Notes: a model not told the origin generated them from the sequence alone. A stretch of DNA of 62,551 bases from an uncultured Chitinophaga sp. (GCF_946479755.1 NZ_CAMLHC010000041.1:1-62551), one strand, 5' to 3'; positions 45,182-54,488 are shown, counted from the first letter of the stretch. Numbers and translations: made by a program.

Positions 45182-48100
45182 ATGCAAACCACGCGTATTC
45201 CTTATCTTGCAGCTATGCAGGCAACACACAAGGCAGCCGCTTTTTTCGCCAGGATAAAAGAAGCGCATCATTCAACCAGCCCCGAAGAAAAAATCCGCCA
45301 GTACCGGCAGATACTGGAAACCTTGTTCCGCGACCTTACCCGTGAAGAGACCCGGTCATTCGGAAACCTGTTTGCGCGTATGCAGTTTTATTTTGATAAA
45401 CAGGTGGTGCCTCCCGAGGTACGGCAACCGCTGTCTGCCCTCCGCCTCCTCACCAATAAGGCCACCAGCGGCATGTTCCCCCTACAGGAACAGGAACATC
45501 TCTGTTGTATTAAAGCACTCTCCGAAGCGGTAGCCTGGGCCTACCAGGAACCGGAGCCGGAAGACCTGCGCCTGCTGTTCCGCGCTGTGAGCGACATGCG
45601 CCTTTCGTTGTCCTACCAGCATCATCCTTCCGATATCCCGCTGCTGAAGTGCATGGTCACCGGTACCAGTCCGCTCACCCTCAACGATAAAGGCCTCCAC
45701 ACGTTCACCATCTCTGCCAAAAACGATGAACAGGGCGACTTTGAACTGTCCCTGGACCAACTCGACGACCTCACCGTGGTAGCCCTGTATCCTTTGCTGC
45801 GCCCGTATGACACCATCCTGGTGCATCACTGCCGGCAGGGAGACAGCCCCCAGCATTATATCACAGCACCGGAAAGCCAGATCATCCTGGAGCCGGACCT
45901 TCTCATCGATATCAGTGAACTGGCAGAATGTTTCACGCACAAAGGCGCCAACCATCTGCTGTACCTCGTCCGCAAACTAACGCCGCAGCACCCGTCGCCG
46001 GCAGCTTTCAAGGGAAACCTCGTCAACGCCCTGCTGGACGAGATGCTGCGTAACGGCGAAGTGGACGTAAAAACGTCCTTCGTGGAAGCCGTGGCCGAAA
46101 ACGCACTGCAGGCCGCCGCCTACGGCCGGGAACAACTCAATGAAATGTTCCGCGACATCCGGCAGCATCACTGGGGTAATCTCCACACCACCGTTCGCGA
46201 CCTGCGCGACAAACCGGTACAGATAGAGCCCACTTTCTTCTCCGCACGCTATGGCCTCCAGGGAAGGCTGGACCTCATGACGGAAGACCACGAGGACCCG
46301 CACCGTAAAGAGATCTTCGAATTAAAAAGCGGTAAAGCACCCGATTTCAATACCTGGAAAAACCATGAAATGCAGGTAGTGGGCTACAACCTGCTGCTAA
46401 GGTCCACTTTTGGCCGGCAACGCAAAGGCAGTTCCGCTATCCTGTATTCAGCCGCTGCGGCTAATCCGCTCCGCAATGTGAGCAGTACGCACCGTACCGA
46501 AAATGAGCTGATGCTGTTGCGTAACCAGGTGGTGGCCATGCTGCTGCGGCTGGCAGGAGAGGAGTACGGCGTACTGTCTGCCATCACCGGCACTGCGGCA
46601 ACAGGCCTGCCCTCCTTCAGTGCAGCGCATTTCACCGCTTTCGAAAAAGCGTGGTATTCCGCCGCCGAAGAAGCCAAAGCGTATTATAAACAATACCTGT
46701 CCTTCGTACTGCGGGAGTACCTGCAGGCCAAATGCGGTATGTATTCCGAAGTGGATCGCGAGGAAGATGCCGATGGTTTTTCCGCACTGTGGCTGCAAAG
46801 CGCCGAAGAGAAAGCTGCGCGGTTCAATATTATCCCCGGCCTGCGCTTCCGGGAATTCGACCCGATGAACAGCGCGGTCATTTTTGATATAGCCGGCCCC
46901 GTTAGCCACAACTTCCGCACGGGCGATACCGCTATCATCTATCCCCGCACCGGCGCCGGGCTGCAGCCGTTACAGCAACAGCTGCTGAAAGGCCGCATCG
47001 ACGACCTCGCCAAAGACACGCTCACCTTCTCGCTGAACAACCGGCAGATGACGCTGGATTTCTTCCGCCAGTTTGAAGAGTGGGTGATCGAACATGATAT
47101 TTATGAGTCCAACTACTGGATGGCCGCGTCTGCGCTGTTTCATGTCCTCTCGCCGGTAAATGCGCAGCGGGTGCGTCTCCTGCTCGGGCTGGAGACACCC
47201 CGTTGGCAGCCCTTACCATTTCCGGCGCCGGCCATGTTTAACGCCAACCAGGAAAAGATTGTGCAGCAGGCGCTGGAGGCGCAGGACTACTATCTGTTGC
47301 AGGGGCCGCCGGGCACCGGTAAAACATCTTCCCTGCTCACCACCATCGTGGGAGAGATGATCAAACAGCAGCGTCATGTGGTGATTGTGGCCTTTACCAA
47401 CAAAGCAGTAGAGGAGATCTGCAGTAAGCTGGAAGCACGTCAGATACGGCACTTACGCCTCGGCGGCCGGAATACCGCACCAGCGCAGGAGCTGCGGCAG
47501 TTATGCCTTCAGGGTTCGCTGGACGATGCCCGCGCGTATATCACCGGTCACCGCGTGTTTGTGGCTACCGTTGCCACCATGGCTACCCGGCTGGATCAGC
47601 TGGTGATGATGGGCATTCCCACAGACACGCTGATCGTGGACGAAGCGTCGCAACTCACAGAGCCGCAGCTGCTGGGCTTACTGATGCCTTTCCGTAAGTT
47701 TATCCTGATAGGAGACCAGAACCAGCTGCCACCGGTGGTGACACAGGAGGCTACTTTCTGCCGGGTGAAAGACCCGCTGCTGCTGGAGCTGGGCATGCGG
47801 GACCTCCGGTCTTCCATCTTCGAAAGACTGATGCATTGCTGCAAGAAGTGGCAGTGGCGCCATGCATGGGGCATGCTGAACACCCATTTCCGGATGCACG
47901 AAAGTATTGCCAGCCTGGTCAATCACTACTATGCCGGGCAGCTGGCGTCGGGAGGGGAGCAGCAACGGGCAGACTTTGACCCGGGGCCATGCCCCCAAAC
48001 GCAGCCATGGCAGCACATACTGACCCTGGGCAGGAAAATATTCATTCCCAGCCCTTATGAGGCCACTTCCAAGATGAACCAGACGGAAGCCGAAAGGGTC

Positions 48101-48505
48101 GTTTCCCTGTTGCATTATCTCAGGGCGCAGTACGGCGGCTCCTTTACCCGCGATACGGTAGGAGTGGTCACACCCTGGCGCACCCAGATCAGCCTGATCA
48201 GGGAGCTGCTGGCGGGAGACAAGGCCCTGCAGCAGGTGAACATAGACACGGTAGAGCGTTTCCAGGGATCGGAAAACGATATTATCATCGTGTCCCTGGC
48301 GGTTTATCATGCCGCGCAGGTGGATACCCTGCAATGCCTGGGCAGTTTCACGTGGGATGAAGCAGATATAGAGGTAGACCGTAAGTTGCTGGTAACGTTA
48401 TCGCGTGCACGAAAACAGGTGGTCCTGCTGGGCTATGAGCCGGCTTTGAGCCGGAGCCCGCACTACCGGAAGGTACTGGGTGAGATGGTCAGGGGCAGCC
48501 TGTAA
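45182..48505 (+). CDS. Dna2-like fused PD-(D/E)xK nuclease and SF1 helicase
   Basis: 1107 residues. N-terminal region of unknown fold, then a Cas4/Dna2-type nuclease: GRLDLM (Asp near 361), EIFELKSGKAP (ExK near 380-385) and MQVVGYNLLL (Gln near 400). SF1B helicase motifs: LLQGPPGTGKTSSLL (Walker A, about 706-720), LIVDEASQLTE (Walker B, about 819), GDQNQLPPVV, VGVVTPWRTQ, TVERFQGSENDIIIVSL and LLVTLSRARKQVVLLG. Probably acts in recombination or repair, unwinding and cutting DNA. The Cys cluster of Fe-S Dna2/Cas4 enzymes is not obvious. Another start (45215) is possible. Confidence 0.88.
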   Translation: MQTTRIPYLAAMQATHKAAAFFARIKEAHHSTSPEEKIRQYRQILETLFRDLTREETRSFGNLFARMQFYFDKQVVPPEVRQPLSALRLLTNKATSGMFPLQEQEHLCCIKALSEAVAWAYQEPEPEDLRLLFRAVSDMRLSLSYQHHPSDIPLLKCMVTGTSPLTLNDKGLHTFTISAKNDEQGDFELSLDQLDDLTVVALYPLLRPYDTILVHHCRQGDSPQHYITAPESQIILEPDLLIDISELAECFTHKGANHLLYLVRKLTPQHPSPAAFKGNLVNALLDEMLRNGEVDVKTSFVEAVAENALQAAAYGREQLNEMFRDIRQHHWGNLHTTVRDLRDKPVQIEPTFFSARYGLQGRLDLMTEDHEDPHRKEIFELKSGKAPDFNTWKNHEMQVVGYNLLLRSTFGRQRKGSSAILYSAAAANPLRNVSSTHRTENELMLLRNQVVAMLLRLAGEEYGVLSAITGTAATGLPSFSAAHFTAFEKAWYSAAEEAKAYYKQYLSFVLREYLQAKCGMYSEVDREEDADGFSALWLQSAEEKAARFNIIPGLRFREFDPMNSAVIFDIAGPVSHNFRTGDTAIIYPRTGAGLQPLQQQLLKGRIDDLAKDTLTFSLNNRQMTLDFFRQFEEWVIEHDIYESNYWMAASALFHVLSPVNAQRVRLLLGLETPRWQPLPFPAPAMFNANQEKIVQQALEAQDYYLLQGPPGTGKTSSLLTTIVGEMIKQQRHVVIVAFTNKAVEEICSKLEARQIRHLRLGGRNTAPAQELRQLCLQGSLDDARAYITGHRVFVATVATMATRLDQLVMMGIPTDTLIVDEASQLTEPQLLGLLMPFRKFILIGDQNQLPPVVTQEATFCRVKDPLLLELGMRDLRSSIFERLMHCCKKWQWRHAWGMLNTHFRMHESIASLVNHYYAGQLASGGEQQRADFDPGPCPQTQPWQHILTLGRKIFIPSPYEATSKMNQTEAERVVSLLHYLRAQYGGSFTRDTVGVVTPWRTQISLIRELLAGDKALQQVNIDTVERFQGSENDIIIVSLAVYHAAQVDTLQCLGSFTWDEADIEVDRKLLVTLSRARKQVVLLGYEPALSRSPHYRKVLGEMVRGSL

Positions 48506-48535
48506 AACAGCTAAATCGAAAAAGTAACCAAACAA

Positions 48536-48563
48536 CTATGGCCACACGCAAGTATGGCCATAG
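48536..48563 (+). terminator. Hairpin after helicase gene
   Basis: CTATGGCCA-CACGCAAGTA-TGGCCATAG, 31 bp after the helicase stop and 43 bp before the convergent HNH gene's end. No U-run. Confidence 0.45.
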
Positions 48564-48605
48564 TCAGACAACATCATATATGATCATTCCTGGTAAAACC
48601 AGGCA

Positions 48606-49175
48606 TTAATCCAGTGTTACGTGCGCCCAGTTCTCACCGCTTTTAATACGGTACAGCTGCATTTCGCTGATGTCGAACTGTTCAGCGATCTGCTTCATGG
48701 TTTTTTTACCGGGTTTGTTCAGTAAGCGCTTGATGCTCTTTACTTTGGTCACATTCAGCTTCAGCCCTTTGAGGCGGTTGCGCTGCTTTTCTTTGTAGGC
48801 CAGTTTTGCCGGGCTGTTCTGCTGGTGCTCTTCCATTTCCTCTTTGGTTGCCCATTTGAGGTTGCTGGCCTTGTTGTTTTTCTTGTCATAGTCCAGGTGG
48901 ATTACGTACCGGTGGGCACGTCCTGGTCTTTTGTTGAAAAGCTTGGCCACTTCCCGGTGCAGGTAGAGTGACTGGTAGCTGTCCGCCGGTTTTACATTCA
49001 AAACCGTATAGCCTTCCACGGTAGAACCCGTGAGCAGCTTACCATCTTCTGTACTTTCATGATAACTGATCACTCTCCCCATGTTTGAAACCGCGTATCG
49101 CTTACGCAGGGCAGATTTGTTTTTAATCTGTAAGTCTTTCCAGACTTCATTTCTCAGATTTTTAATTGTGGTCAT
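48606..49175 (-). CDS. NUMOD4/HNH endonuclease-like protein with C-terminal HTH
   Basis: 189 residues from ATG 49175; the upstream open frame overlaps the promoter region. A NUMOD4 motif (EVWKDL…YAVSNMGRVISY, about 9-40) is followed by an HNH_3-type core: LHREVAKLF, VIHLDYDKKNNKASNLKWAT (about 98-117). The last ~50 residues form an HTH (MKQIAEQFDISEMQLYRIKSG). This is typical of homing or phage-borne nucleases, but here it is alone and of ordinary composition beside a Dus gene. Nuclease activity unproven. Confidence 0.8.
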   Translation of the reverse strand: MTTIKNLRNEVWKDLQIKNKSALRKRYAVSNMGRVISYHESTEDGKLLTGSTVEGYTVLNVKPADSYQSLYLHREVAKLFNKRPGRAHRYVIHLDYDKKNNKASNLKWATKEEMEEHQQNSPAKLAYKEKQRNRLKGLKLNVTKVKSIKRLLNKPGKKTMKQIAEQFDISEMQLYRIKSGENWAHVTLD

Positions 49176-49218
49176 GTGAAAGTAATTTATAATTTTTGTT
49201 TTGATGGGGTTAGTCCGT

Positions 49219-50286
49219 TTAGACGTAAACGTTACAACCAGCCGTTTCATTATCCGCTGGTAGAAAATTCTGTTCAGCTAGTGGGGGAGAAGTCCTTTCG
49301 AATATGTGGTCCTTGTATTGTGTAACAATCGCGTCTAATACGTCTTCTATTTCAGCTAATGTTTTGTAAGTTACTAATTGTTGCCTGAATTCTTTAATAT
49401 GGGGTAGCCCTTTGAGGTAATTTGCGTAATGGCGGCGCATTTCAAGGATTCCCACAATGTCCCCCTTCCAGGACACGGACTGGCGGAGATGTTTTTTGCA
49501 GACTTCTACTCTTTCCAAAACAGTCGGAGGCGGCAAATGTTCACCCGTCTTCATAAAATGCTTGATCTCCCGGAATATCCAGGGGTAGCCGATGGCGGCG
49601 CGGCCTATCATGACCCCGTCTACGCCAAATTTCTCCCGGGCTGCGATCGTCTGTTCCGGCGTACATATGTCACCGTTACCAAAAATCGGAATCTTAATAC
49701 GGGGATTATTCTTCACTTTACCGATGAGCGTCCAGTCTGCATGGCCTTTATACAGCTGTGTACGGGTGCGGCCATGGATGGTGAGCGCCTGTATGCCCAC
49801 ATCCTGCAGTCTTTCTGCTACCTCTTCAATATTCCTGGTGTTATCATCCCAGCCCAGCCTGGTTTTTACCGTCACCGGCAGCCTGGTGGCTTTCACCACT
49901 GCAGCCGTCAGTTTCACCATTTTAGGGATGTCTTTCAGAATACCGGCGCCGGCGCCCTTGCAGACTACCTTTTTCACCGGGCAACCAAAGTTGATGTCCA
50001 GCAGATCGGGATTGGTGGTTTCCACGATCTGGGCGGCCATGGCCATAGGCTCTTCATCTCCGCCGAAGATCTGGATGCCTACCGGTCTCTCATAAGGGAA
50101 AATATCCAGTTTCTGCCGGCTTTTGATGGCATCACGGATAAGCCCCTCCGAAGAAATGAACTCAGTATACATCAGGTCAGCCCCGTTATCCTTACAGACC
50201 GCACGGAAGGGCGGATCACTCACATCCTCCATGGGCGCAAGCAACAGGGGAAATTCACCCAATTCTATATTTCCTATCTTCACCAT
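49219..50286 (-). CDS. dusB: tRNA-dihydrouridine synthase, DusB type
   Basis: 355 residues of the Dus FMN barrel; reduces uridines in tRNA D-loops using NADPH. Motifs: PLLLAPMEDVSDPPFR (FMN), DINFGCPVKKVVCKGAGA with the catalytic Cys, TIHGRTRTQLYKGHADW, IPIFGNGDI and GVDGVMIGRAAIGYPWIF. The GCPVKKV pattern fits DusB. A C-terminal helical domain follows. It lies upstream of the HNH gene, 43 bp apart. Confidence 0.95.
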   Translation of the reverse strand: MVKIGNIELGEFPLLLAPMEDVSDPPFRAVCKDNGADLMYTEFISSEGLIRDAIKSRQKLDIFPYERPVGIQIFGGDEEPMAMAAQIVETTNPDLLDINFGCPVKKVVCKGAGAGILKDIPKMVKLTAAVVKATRLPVTVKTRLGWDDNTRNIEEVAERLQDVGIQALTIHGRTRTQLYKGHADWTLIGKVKNNPRIKIPIFGNGDICTPEQTIAAREKFGVDGVMIGRAAIGYPWIFREIKHFMKTGEHLPPPTVLERVEVCKKHLRQSVSWKGDIVGILEMRRHYANYLKGLPHIKEFRQQLVTYKTLAEIEDVLDAIVTQYKDHIFERTSPPLAEQNFLPADNETAGCNVYV

Positions 50287-50483
50287 AAGTTAAATACCAC
50301 AGCGCCAGGCTGTAGTTATTATTTTTATACTTTATATTATTCTTTTTCACAGCGGGAAGTGACAGTTCCTGACTTCCGAAAAGAAGCAGGCAGGATACAA
50401 AAAAGATGATGGAGATCACCAGGTATCACTGCAAACTGGATTTCGCGATGTAAATTTACGCAAAATTAATACAGTAAGTATTT

Positions 50484-51434
50484 ATGACCGGTTATCTGAA
50501 ACAGTCCCCACCCGCTTTACAGTTTATTACCTTTTTCGGCTTTTTCATTGGCTTCATGCTGATATACAATACAGCACTGATGTTGCTGATGGAACCCATG
50601 ACCGGTCATTCGCTGATGGACCTTCAAAGCGGGGATATAACAGACCCTAACCTTGTCGGCTATCTGAAAATTACACAGTTTTTATATTCCATTGTGGTTT
50701 ACCTGGTCCCGGCAGCCCTTTTTGCCTACCTGTGGCAGCCCTATCCCGGCCGCTACCTGGGCCTGAAGCCCGCTCCGGCCGCTATCCAGGTGCTGCTGGC
50801 GCTGATGGCCATGTACTCCATTACCTGGTTTGGCGGCTTCCTCAACAACTGGAACCAGACCTGGCACGTGCCGCAGGCGGCCCGCGAACTGCAGGAGCAA
50901 ACCGAAAAACTGATCACCGTCATGCTCCGCATGCCTTCCATAAAAGACTTGTTCATTAACCTGGTACTGATGGCCATTGTGCCTGCTATCGCGGAAGAAG
51001 TGTTCTTCCGTGGCGTATTCCAGCGCCTGCTCATCCAGAGCACCCGCAAAGTCTGGCTCAGCGTGTTCCTGACCGCCGTCTTCTTCAGCTTTATCCATTT
51101 TGAGATGCTGGGCTTTATGGTGCGTGTGGTGCTGGGCTTTATACTGGGCGCCATCTATGTGCTGAGCGGCAACCTCTGGTTAAGCATCTTCGCCCATATA
51201 CTCAACAACGGCTCACTGGTGATACTGATATACCTGTTCCAGCGGGGCATCATCAAAACAGATCCCGCCAAAGACACCCAGGTGGAATGGTATATCGCCC
51301 TCCTCAGCCTTGTGGTAACCATCGGCCTTTTGTGGGCGCTACGCCAGAAATCCACGCCCATGGTGATGACAGCACCCGCCCGAAAGGCGGACGATGATCA
51401 AATAGACAACATCGGTGTGGATGAAAATCAGTAA
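50484..51434 (+). CDS. CPBP-family intramembrane metalloprotease (CAAX/bacteriocin-processing type)
   Basis: 316 residues with about eight membrane segments. The three family motifs are present: EEVFFRGVFQRL (EExxxR), FFSFIHFEM (FxxxH) and IFAHILNNG (HxxxN). Role in envelope protein processing is inferred; substrate unknown. The soluble C-terminus is polar. Followed 27 bp later by the DUF2007 gene. Confidence 0.93.
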   Translation: MTGYLKQSPPALQFITFFGFFIGFMLIYNTALMLLMEPMTGHSLMDLQSGDITDPNLVGYLKITQFLYSIVVYLVPAALFAYLWQPYPGRYLGLKPAPAAIQVLLALMAMYSITWFGGFLNNWNQTWHVPQAARELQEQTEKLITVMLRMPSIKDLFINLVLMAIVPAIAEEVFFRGVFQRLLIQSTRKVWLSVFLTAVFFSFIHFEMLGFMVRVVLGFILGAIYVLSGNLWLSIFAHILNNGSLVILIYLFQRGIIKTDPAKDTQVEWYIALLSLVVTIGLLWALRQKSTPMVMTAPARKADDDQIDNIGVDENQ

Positions 51435-51461
51435 TTTACCCCCGAGACAAATGTTATTACT

Positions 51462-51707
51462 ATGGAAAAAGGTTGGGTTAAAATCTTCTCAAGTGACCGT
51501 CCCTTCGAGGCGGAGATTGTAAAAGGGATGCTGGCAGACAATGGTATCACCGCAGTGCTGATCAATCGTCAGTCATCTTCCTACAATATCACCCTCCCCG
51601 GTCAGGCAGAGTTATACGTACACGAAAAAGAAGAACAAACAGCAAAGGACCTCGTACACAATCACAACAACCTTCCCACCGGCGACCCCAACGAGCTGCC
51701 GGAATAG
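51462..51707 (+). CDS. DUF2007 putative signal-transducing protein
   Basis: 81 residues. Begins WVKIFSSDRPFEAEIVKGMLADNGITAVLINRQ and continues to AELYVHEKEEQTAKDLV, the DUF2007 ferredoxin-like pattern. No enzymatic motif. Sits between the CAAX protease and cdsA; likely cotranscribed with the former. Confidence 0.9.
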   Translation: MEKGWVKIFSSDRPFEAEIVKGMLADNGITAVLINRQSSSYNITLPGQAELYVHEKEEQTAKDLVHNHNNLPTGDPNELPE

Positions 51708-51724
51708 CAATTTGCTCCGCAGGG

Positions 51725-51732
51725 TAATTTTG
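51725..51732 (+). promoter_or_regulatory. Candidate -7 element upstream of cdsA
   Basis: TAATTTTG fits TAnnTTTG, about 41 bp before the cdsA ATG. Confidence 0.4.
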
Positions 51733-51773
51733 TACACTTTTGCGGTTCAGAATCTTTAACAGAACTACGCATA

Positions 51774-52658
51774 ATGAAGACTTTTTTTACCCGCACTGCC
51801 TCTGCGCTGGTGTTTGTGGCAGTGATGCTGGGAGGTATCTTATGGAGTCCCTTCACCTTTTTTCTGCTTTTTTTCCTGATCAGCATCTTCGCACTCCAGG
51901 AATTTTTTAAACTGATGCGCCTGATCGACACCGGTTACAACAATATCCCTTCCTGGCACAAATGGGGGGTAACCATCGCCGGCGCCGCCATCATGCTCGC
52001 TTTTACCGGGGAAAACTTTCAGCTGGGCGACATCTCCTCTGGCTTCATCGGCTGGTGGATCGCTATTATTTTCCTGCTGGTACTGCCCCTCGGTGAAATA
52101 CTGCTCGATAAGGATTTCTCTCCCCGTAACGTCGGCTACTCCTGTATGGGCCTGCTGTACGTAGTCATCCCCTTCAGCCTGCTGGTCAATATCCGCCTCA
52201 ACGCCATCGATATTCACTACACCCCGGAAAGTGTAGGCACCGCCCCCGGCTGGCTCATTCCCCTGCTGCTTATCATTTTCATCTGGATCAACGATACCAT
52301 GGCCTATATCGTAGGCTCCCTCATCGGCAGAACACCTTTCTTCCCGTCCATCTCCCCTAAAAAAACCATCGAAGGCTCCGTAGGAGGGATGATACTGGCC
52401 GTAGCCGCCGCCGGCGTATATGGCTACTACTGGGGACAGCAATACCTGGCACTCCAGCACTGGCTGGCACTGGCTGGCATCGCTGCCGTATTCGGCACCA
52501 CCGGCGACCTGCTGGAATCCAGGCTCAAACGCATGGCCGGCGTCAAAGACTCCGGTAACATCATGCCCGGCCATGGCGGCTTCCTCGATCGCTTCGATTC
52601 CCTGCTGCTCGCCGCACCCTTCGCCTGGATTTATGTGCACGCCTGTATGATGGCCTAG
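51774..52658 (+). CDS. cdsA: Phosphatidate cytidylyltransferase
   Basis: 294 residues, integral membrane, making CDP-diacylglycerol from phosphatidate and CTP. Several membrane helices lead to the family signature RLKRMAGVKDSGNIMPGHGG followed by FLDRFDS (about residues 254-278). A hydrophilic loop holds INDTMAY. It precedes a phosphatidylserine decarboxylase gene, so the two supply the phosphatidylethanolamine branch. Confidence 0.96.
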   Translation: MKTFFTRTASALVFVAVMLGGILWSPFTFFLLFFLISIFALQEFFKLMRLIDTGYNNIPSWHKWGVTIAGAAIMLAFTGENFQLGDISSGFIGWWIAIIFLLVLPLGEILLDKDFSPRNVGYSCMGLLYVVIPFSLLVNIRLNAIDIHYTPESVGTAPGWLIPLLLIIFIWINDTMAYIVGSLIGRTPFFPSISPKKTIEGSVGGMILAVAAAGVYGYYWGQQYLALQHWLALAGIAAVFGTTGDLLESRLKRMAGVKDSGNIMPGHGGFLDRFDSLLLAAPFAWIYVHACMMA

Positions 52659-52712
52659 CATACACATAACCAATATTTTATATTCATCTGACAGAAAAAA
52701 GTATTTCTGAAG

Positions 52713-52720
52713 TAACTTTG
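52713..52720 (+). promoter_or_regulatory. Candidate -7 element upstream of psd gene
   Basis: TAACTTTG fits TAnnTTTG. A start near 52726 would put a GAAA-capped hairpin at the very 5' end of the mRNA. Confidence 0.5.
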
Positions 52721-52734
52721 CACTTTGCTTAACC

Positions 52735-52754
52735 ATCCCGGCGAAAGCCGGGAT
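52735..52754 (+). promoter_or_regulatory. GNRA-tetraloop hairpin in psd leader
   Basis: ATCCCGGC-GAAA-GCCGGGAT, perfect 8-bp stem with a stable tetraloop, 31 bp before the ATG. Probably stabilises the message. Confidence 0.6.
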
Positions 52755-52785
52755 ATATATAAAAATCTAACAAACAAGAAAACAA

Positions 52786-53439
52786 ATGAAGATCCATCGT
52801 GAAGGATTTGCTACCATTTCCCTTGTATTCCTGGTACTGGCGCTGATCAACGGAGCCGTATTTTACTGGCTGGGCACTGTTCCCGCAGTAAGCTATGTTA
52901 TCCTGGTCTTTTCCATCCTGTTCTTCCTTTTTATCGTATCGTTTTTCCGCGTGCCAGCCAGACAGTATACGACCGGAGACAACCTGGTCATCTCTCCCTG
53001 CGATGGTAAAGTGGTAGTGATAGAAGAAGTTTTTGAACCGGAATACTTCCAGGACAAACGCCTGCAGGTATCCATCTTTATGAGCCCGGCCAACGTACAC
53101 GTAAACCGCAACCCTATCAGCGGCACCGTGAAACTGTCGCAGTACCACGCCGGTAAATACCTCGTGGCCTGGCACCCGAAATCCTCTACGGAAAATGAAA
53201 GACACTCTGTAGTAATCGGCAACCAGAAAACAGACATCCTGGTAAGACAAATCGCCGGCGCACTCGCCCGCAGGATCGTTAACTACCTGAAACCCGGTAT
53301 GCAGGTAGGCCAGAACGAGGAAATGGGCTTTATCAAATTCGGCTCCCGCGTGGACCTCTACCTGCCTTTAGGCACAGAAGTGTCCGTACAACTGGAGCAG
53401 GTGGTAAAAGGCGGCCTGACAGTGATCGCAAAAATCTAG
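52786..53439 (+). CDS. psd: Phosphatidylserine decarboxylase-related protein
   Basis: 217 residues, the short PSD type. Two hydrophobic segments at the start anchor it (about 8-55). Conserved parts: ISPCDGKVVVIEEV, VSIFMSPANVHVNRNPISG, RHSVVIGN and FGSRVDLYLP. The Gly-Ser in FGSRVD (Ser near 186) is the expected self-cleavage site that yields the pyruvoyl group. Makes phosphatidylethanolamine. Confidence 0.94.
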   Translation: MKIHREGFATISLVFLVLALINGAVFYWLGTVPAVSYVILVFSILFFLFIVSFFRVPARQYTTGDNLVISPCDGKVVVIEEVFEPEYFQDKRLQVSIFMSPANVHVNRNPISGTVKLSQYHAGKYLVAWHPKSSTENERHSVVIGNQKTDILVRQIAGALARRIVNYLKPGMQVGQNEEMGFIKFGSRVDLYLPLGTEVSVQLEQVVKGGLTVIAKI

Positions 53440-53466
53440 TATATTAGTAGGCTCAAACAGGACTGT

Positions 53467-53718
53467 ATGAAAAATGTTTTGACTGCACTGACGCTGCTAC
53501 TCCTTACAGGGGCTGCCTCCGCTCAGGATAAACCCGGCCACAAAGCACCCGCTAAACAAACCGCTGCCACGGCCCATAAACCGTTGCCCTGCGGTACGCC
53601 AAAGCTGGCGCAGTATCAACGCGATTCTACAGCCCGTAACAACACTAAAAAAAGCTGCTGTATGCAACCCTCCCGCACGGCCAGTCTCCGGACCGCCACT
53701 GCAAAGAAGGCGCATTAA
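53467..53718 (+). CDS. Small secreted protein of unknown function
   Basis: 83 residues: signal peptide ending AASAQ (about 20), then a basic, Ala/Lys/Thr-rich tail with four Cys or Cys-pair positions (PCG, SCC). No known domain. It lies 27 bp after psd and may share its transcript. A strong hairpin follows. Confidence 0.6.
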   Translation: MKNVLTALTLLLLTGAASAQDKPGHKAPAKQTAATAHKPLPCGTPKLAQYQRDSTARNNTKKSCCMQPSRTASLRTATAKKAH

Positions 53719-53738
53719 TACAAAAGCTATCTTATAAA

Positions 53739-53775
53739 CAGGAAGGGGATTTCGGTTATCGAAATCCCCTTCCTG
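53739..53775. terminator. Bidirectional hairpin between convergent genes
   Basis: CAGGAAGGGGATTTCG-GTTAT-CGAAATCCCCTTCCTG, a perfect 16-bp stem. No long U-run, but placed exactly between two converging genes. Confidence 0.75.
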
Positions 53776-53777
53776 CT

Positions 53778-54473
53778 TTACAGAATATTTCTGAGCTCCT
53801 TTAAATGCCCGATGGTAAACGTCGGCGTAAAGTCCACCGGCGGTTTGGCCGGATTAAAATACACCTGGTCCATGCCCACGCCATGCGCCCCTTTAATATC
53901 CAGCTCCATGGCGTCGCCCACCATAATGCTCTCCGCCGCACTGGTGCCGGCTTTGCCGATGGCGTATTCAAATATCTGGGGATAGGGCTTCAGACTGCCG
54001 GCCACCTCAGAAGTAACGATATGGGTGAAATAATGATCAATGCCCGCATTCCTCATCTTCAGCAGCTGCGTTTCTTCGAACCCGTTGGTAATCATATGCA
54101 TCGGGTAGTTTTTGGCAGCCAGGTAGTCCAGCGTTTCTTTCGTTTCGGGAAACAGCGCCTTTTTGTTCGGCAGTATCTCCAGGAACTGTGTGCTTATCGC
54201 CTGGCACAGCTTCTCATCACCTATTTTGAAGTCCAGCAGCGCAAGCCGGAAGCGTTTGTCACGCAACTCGGCCCGGTTGATGAACCCCTTGCGGAATCGC
54301 TCCCATAAACGTTCGTTGTGCCCGACATAAGATTCCGAAAATGCTTCAAAAGATGGTACTCCGCGGTTGGCCAGCCCATGGCTGTCGAAAAGTTCCAGCA
54401 AGGTCTCCTGTTCGTTGGTTTCAAAGTCCCAGAGCGTATGGTCCAGGTCAAAGAAAAGATGCTTATATCTCAT
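53778..54473 (-). CDS. HAD-family nucleotidase, YjjG-like
   Basis: 231 residues from ATG 54473, preferred over an upstream one because MRYKHLFFDLDHTLWDF carries motif I. Other motifs: MITNGFEETQLLKMRNAG (motif II), SLKPYPQIFEYAI (motif III) and IMVGDAMELDIKGAHGVGM (motif IV). The (D/E)xDHTLWDFExN start is typical of YjjG, a pyrimidine-nucleotide phosphatase that removes abnormal nucleotides. A TACCTTTG box is just upstream. Confidence 0.9.
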   Translation of the reverse strand: MRYKHLFFDLDHTLWDFETNEQETLLELFDSHGLANRGVPSFEAFSESYVGHNERLWERFRKGFINRAELRDKRFRLALLDFKIGDEKLCQAISTQFLEILPNKKALFPETKETLDYLAAKNYPMHMITNGFEETQLLKMRNAGIDHYFTHIVTSEVAGSLKPYPQIFEYAIGKAGTSAAESIMVGDAMELDIKGAHGVGMDQVYFNPAKPPVDFTPTFTIGHLKELRNIL

Positions 54474-54480
54474 AACGCTG

Positions 54481-54488
54481 CAAAGGTA
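54481..54488 (-). promoter_or_regulatory. Candidate -7 element upstream of yjjG-like gene
   Basis: Minus-strand TACCTTTG, 7 bp from the ATG; gives a very short leader. Confidence 0.4.
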
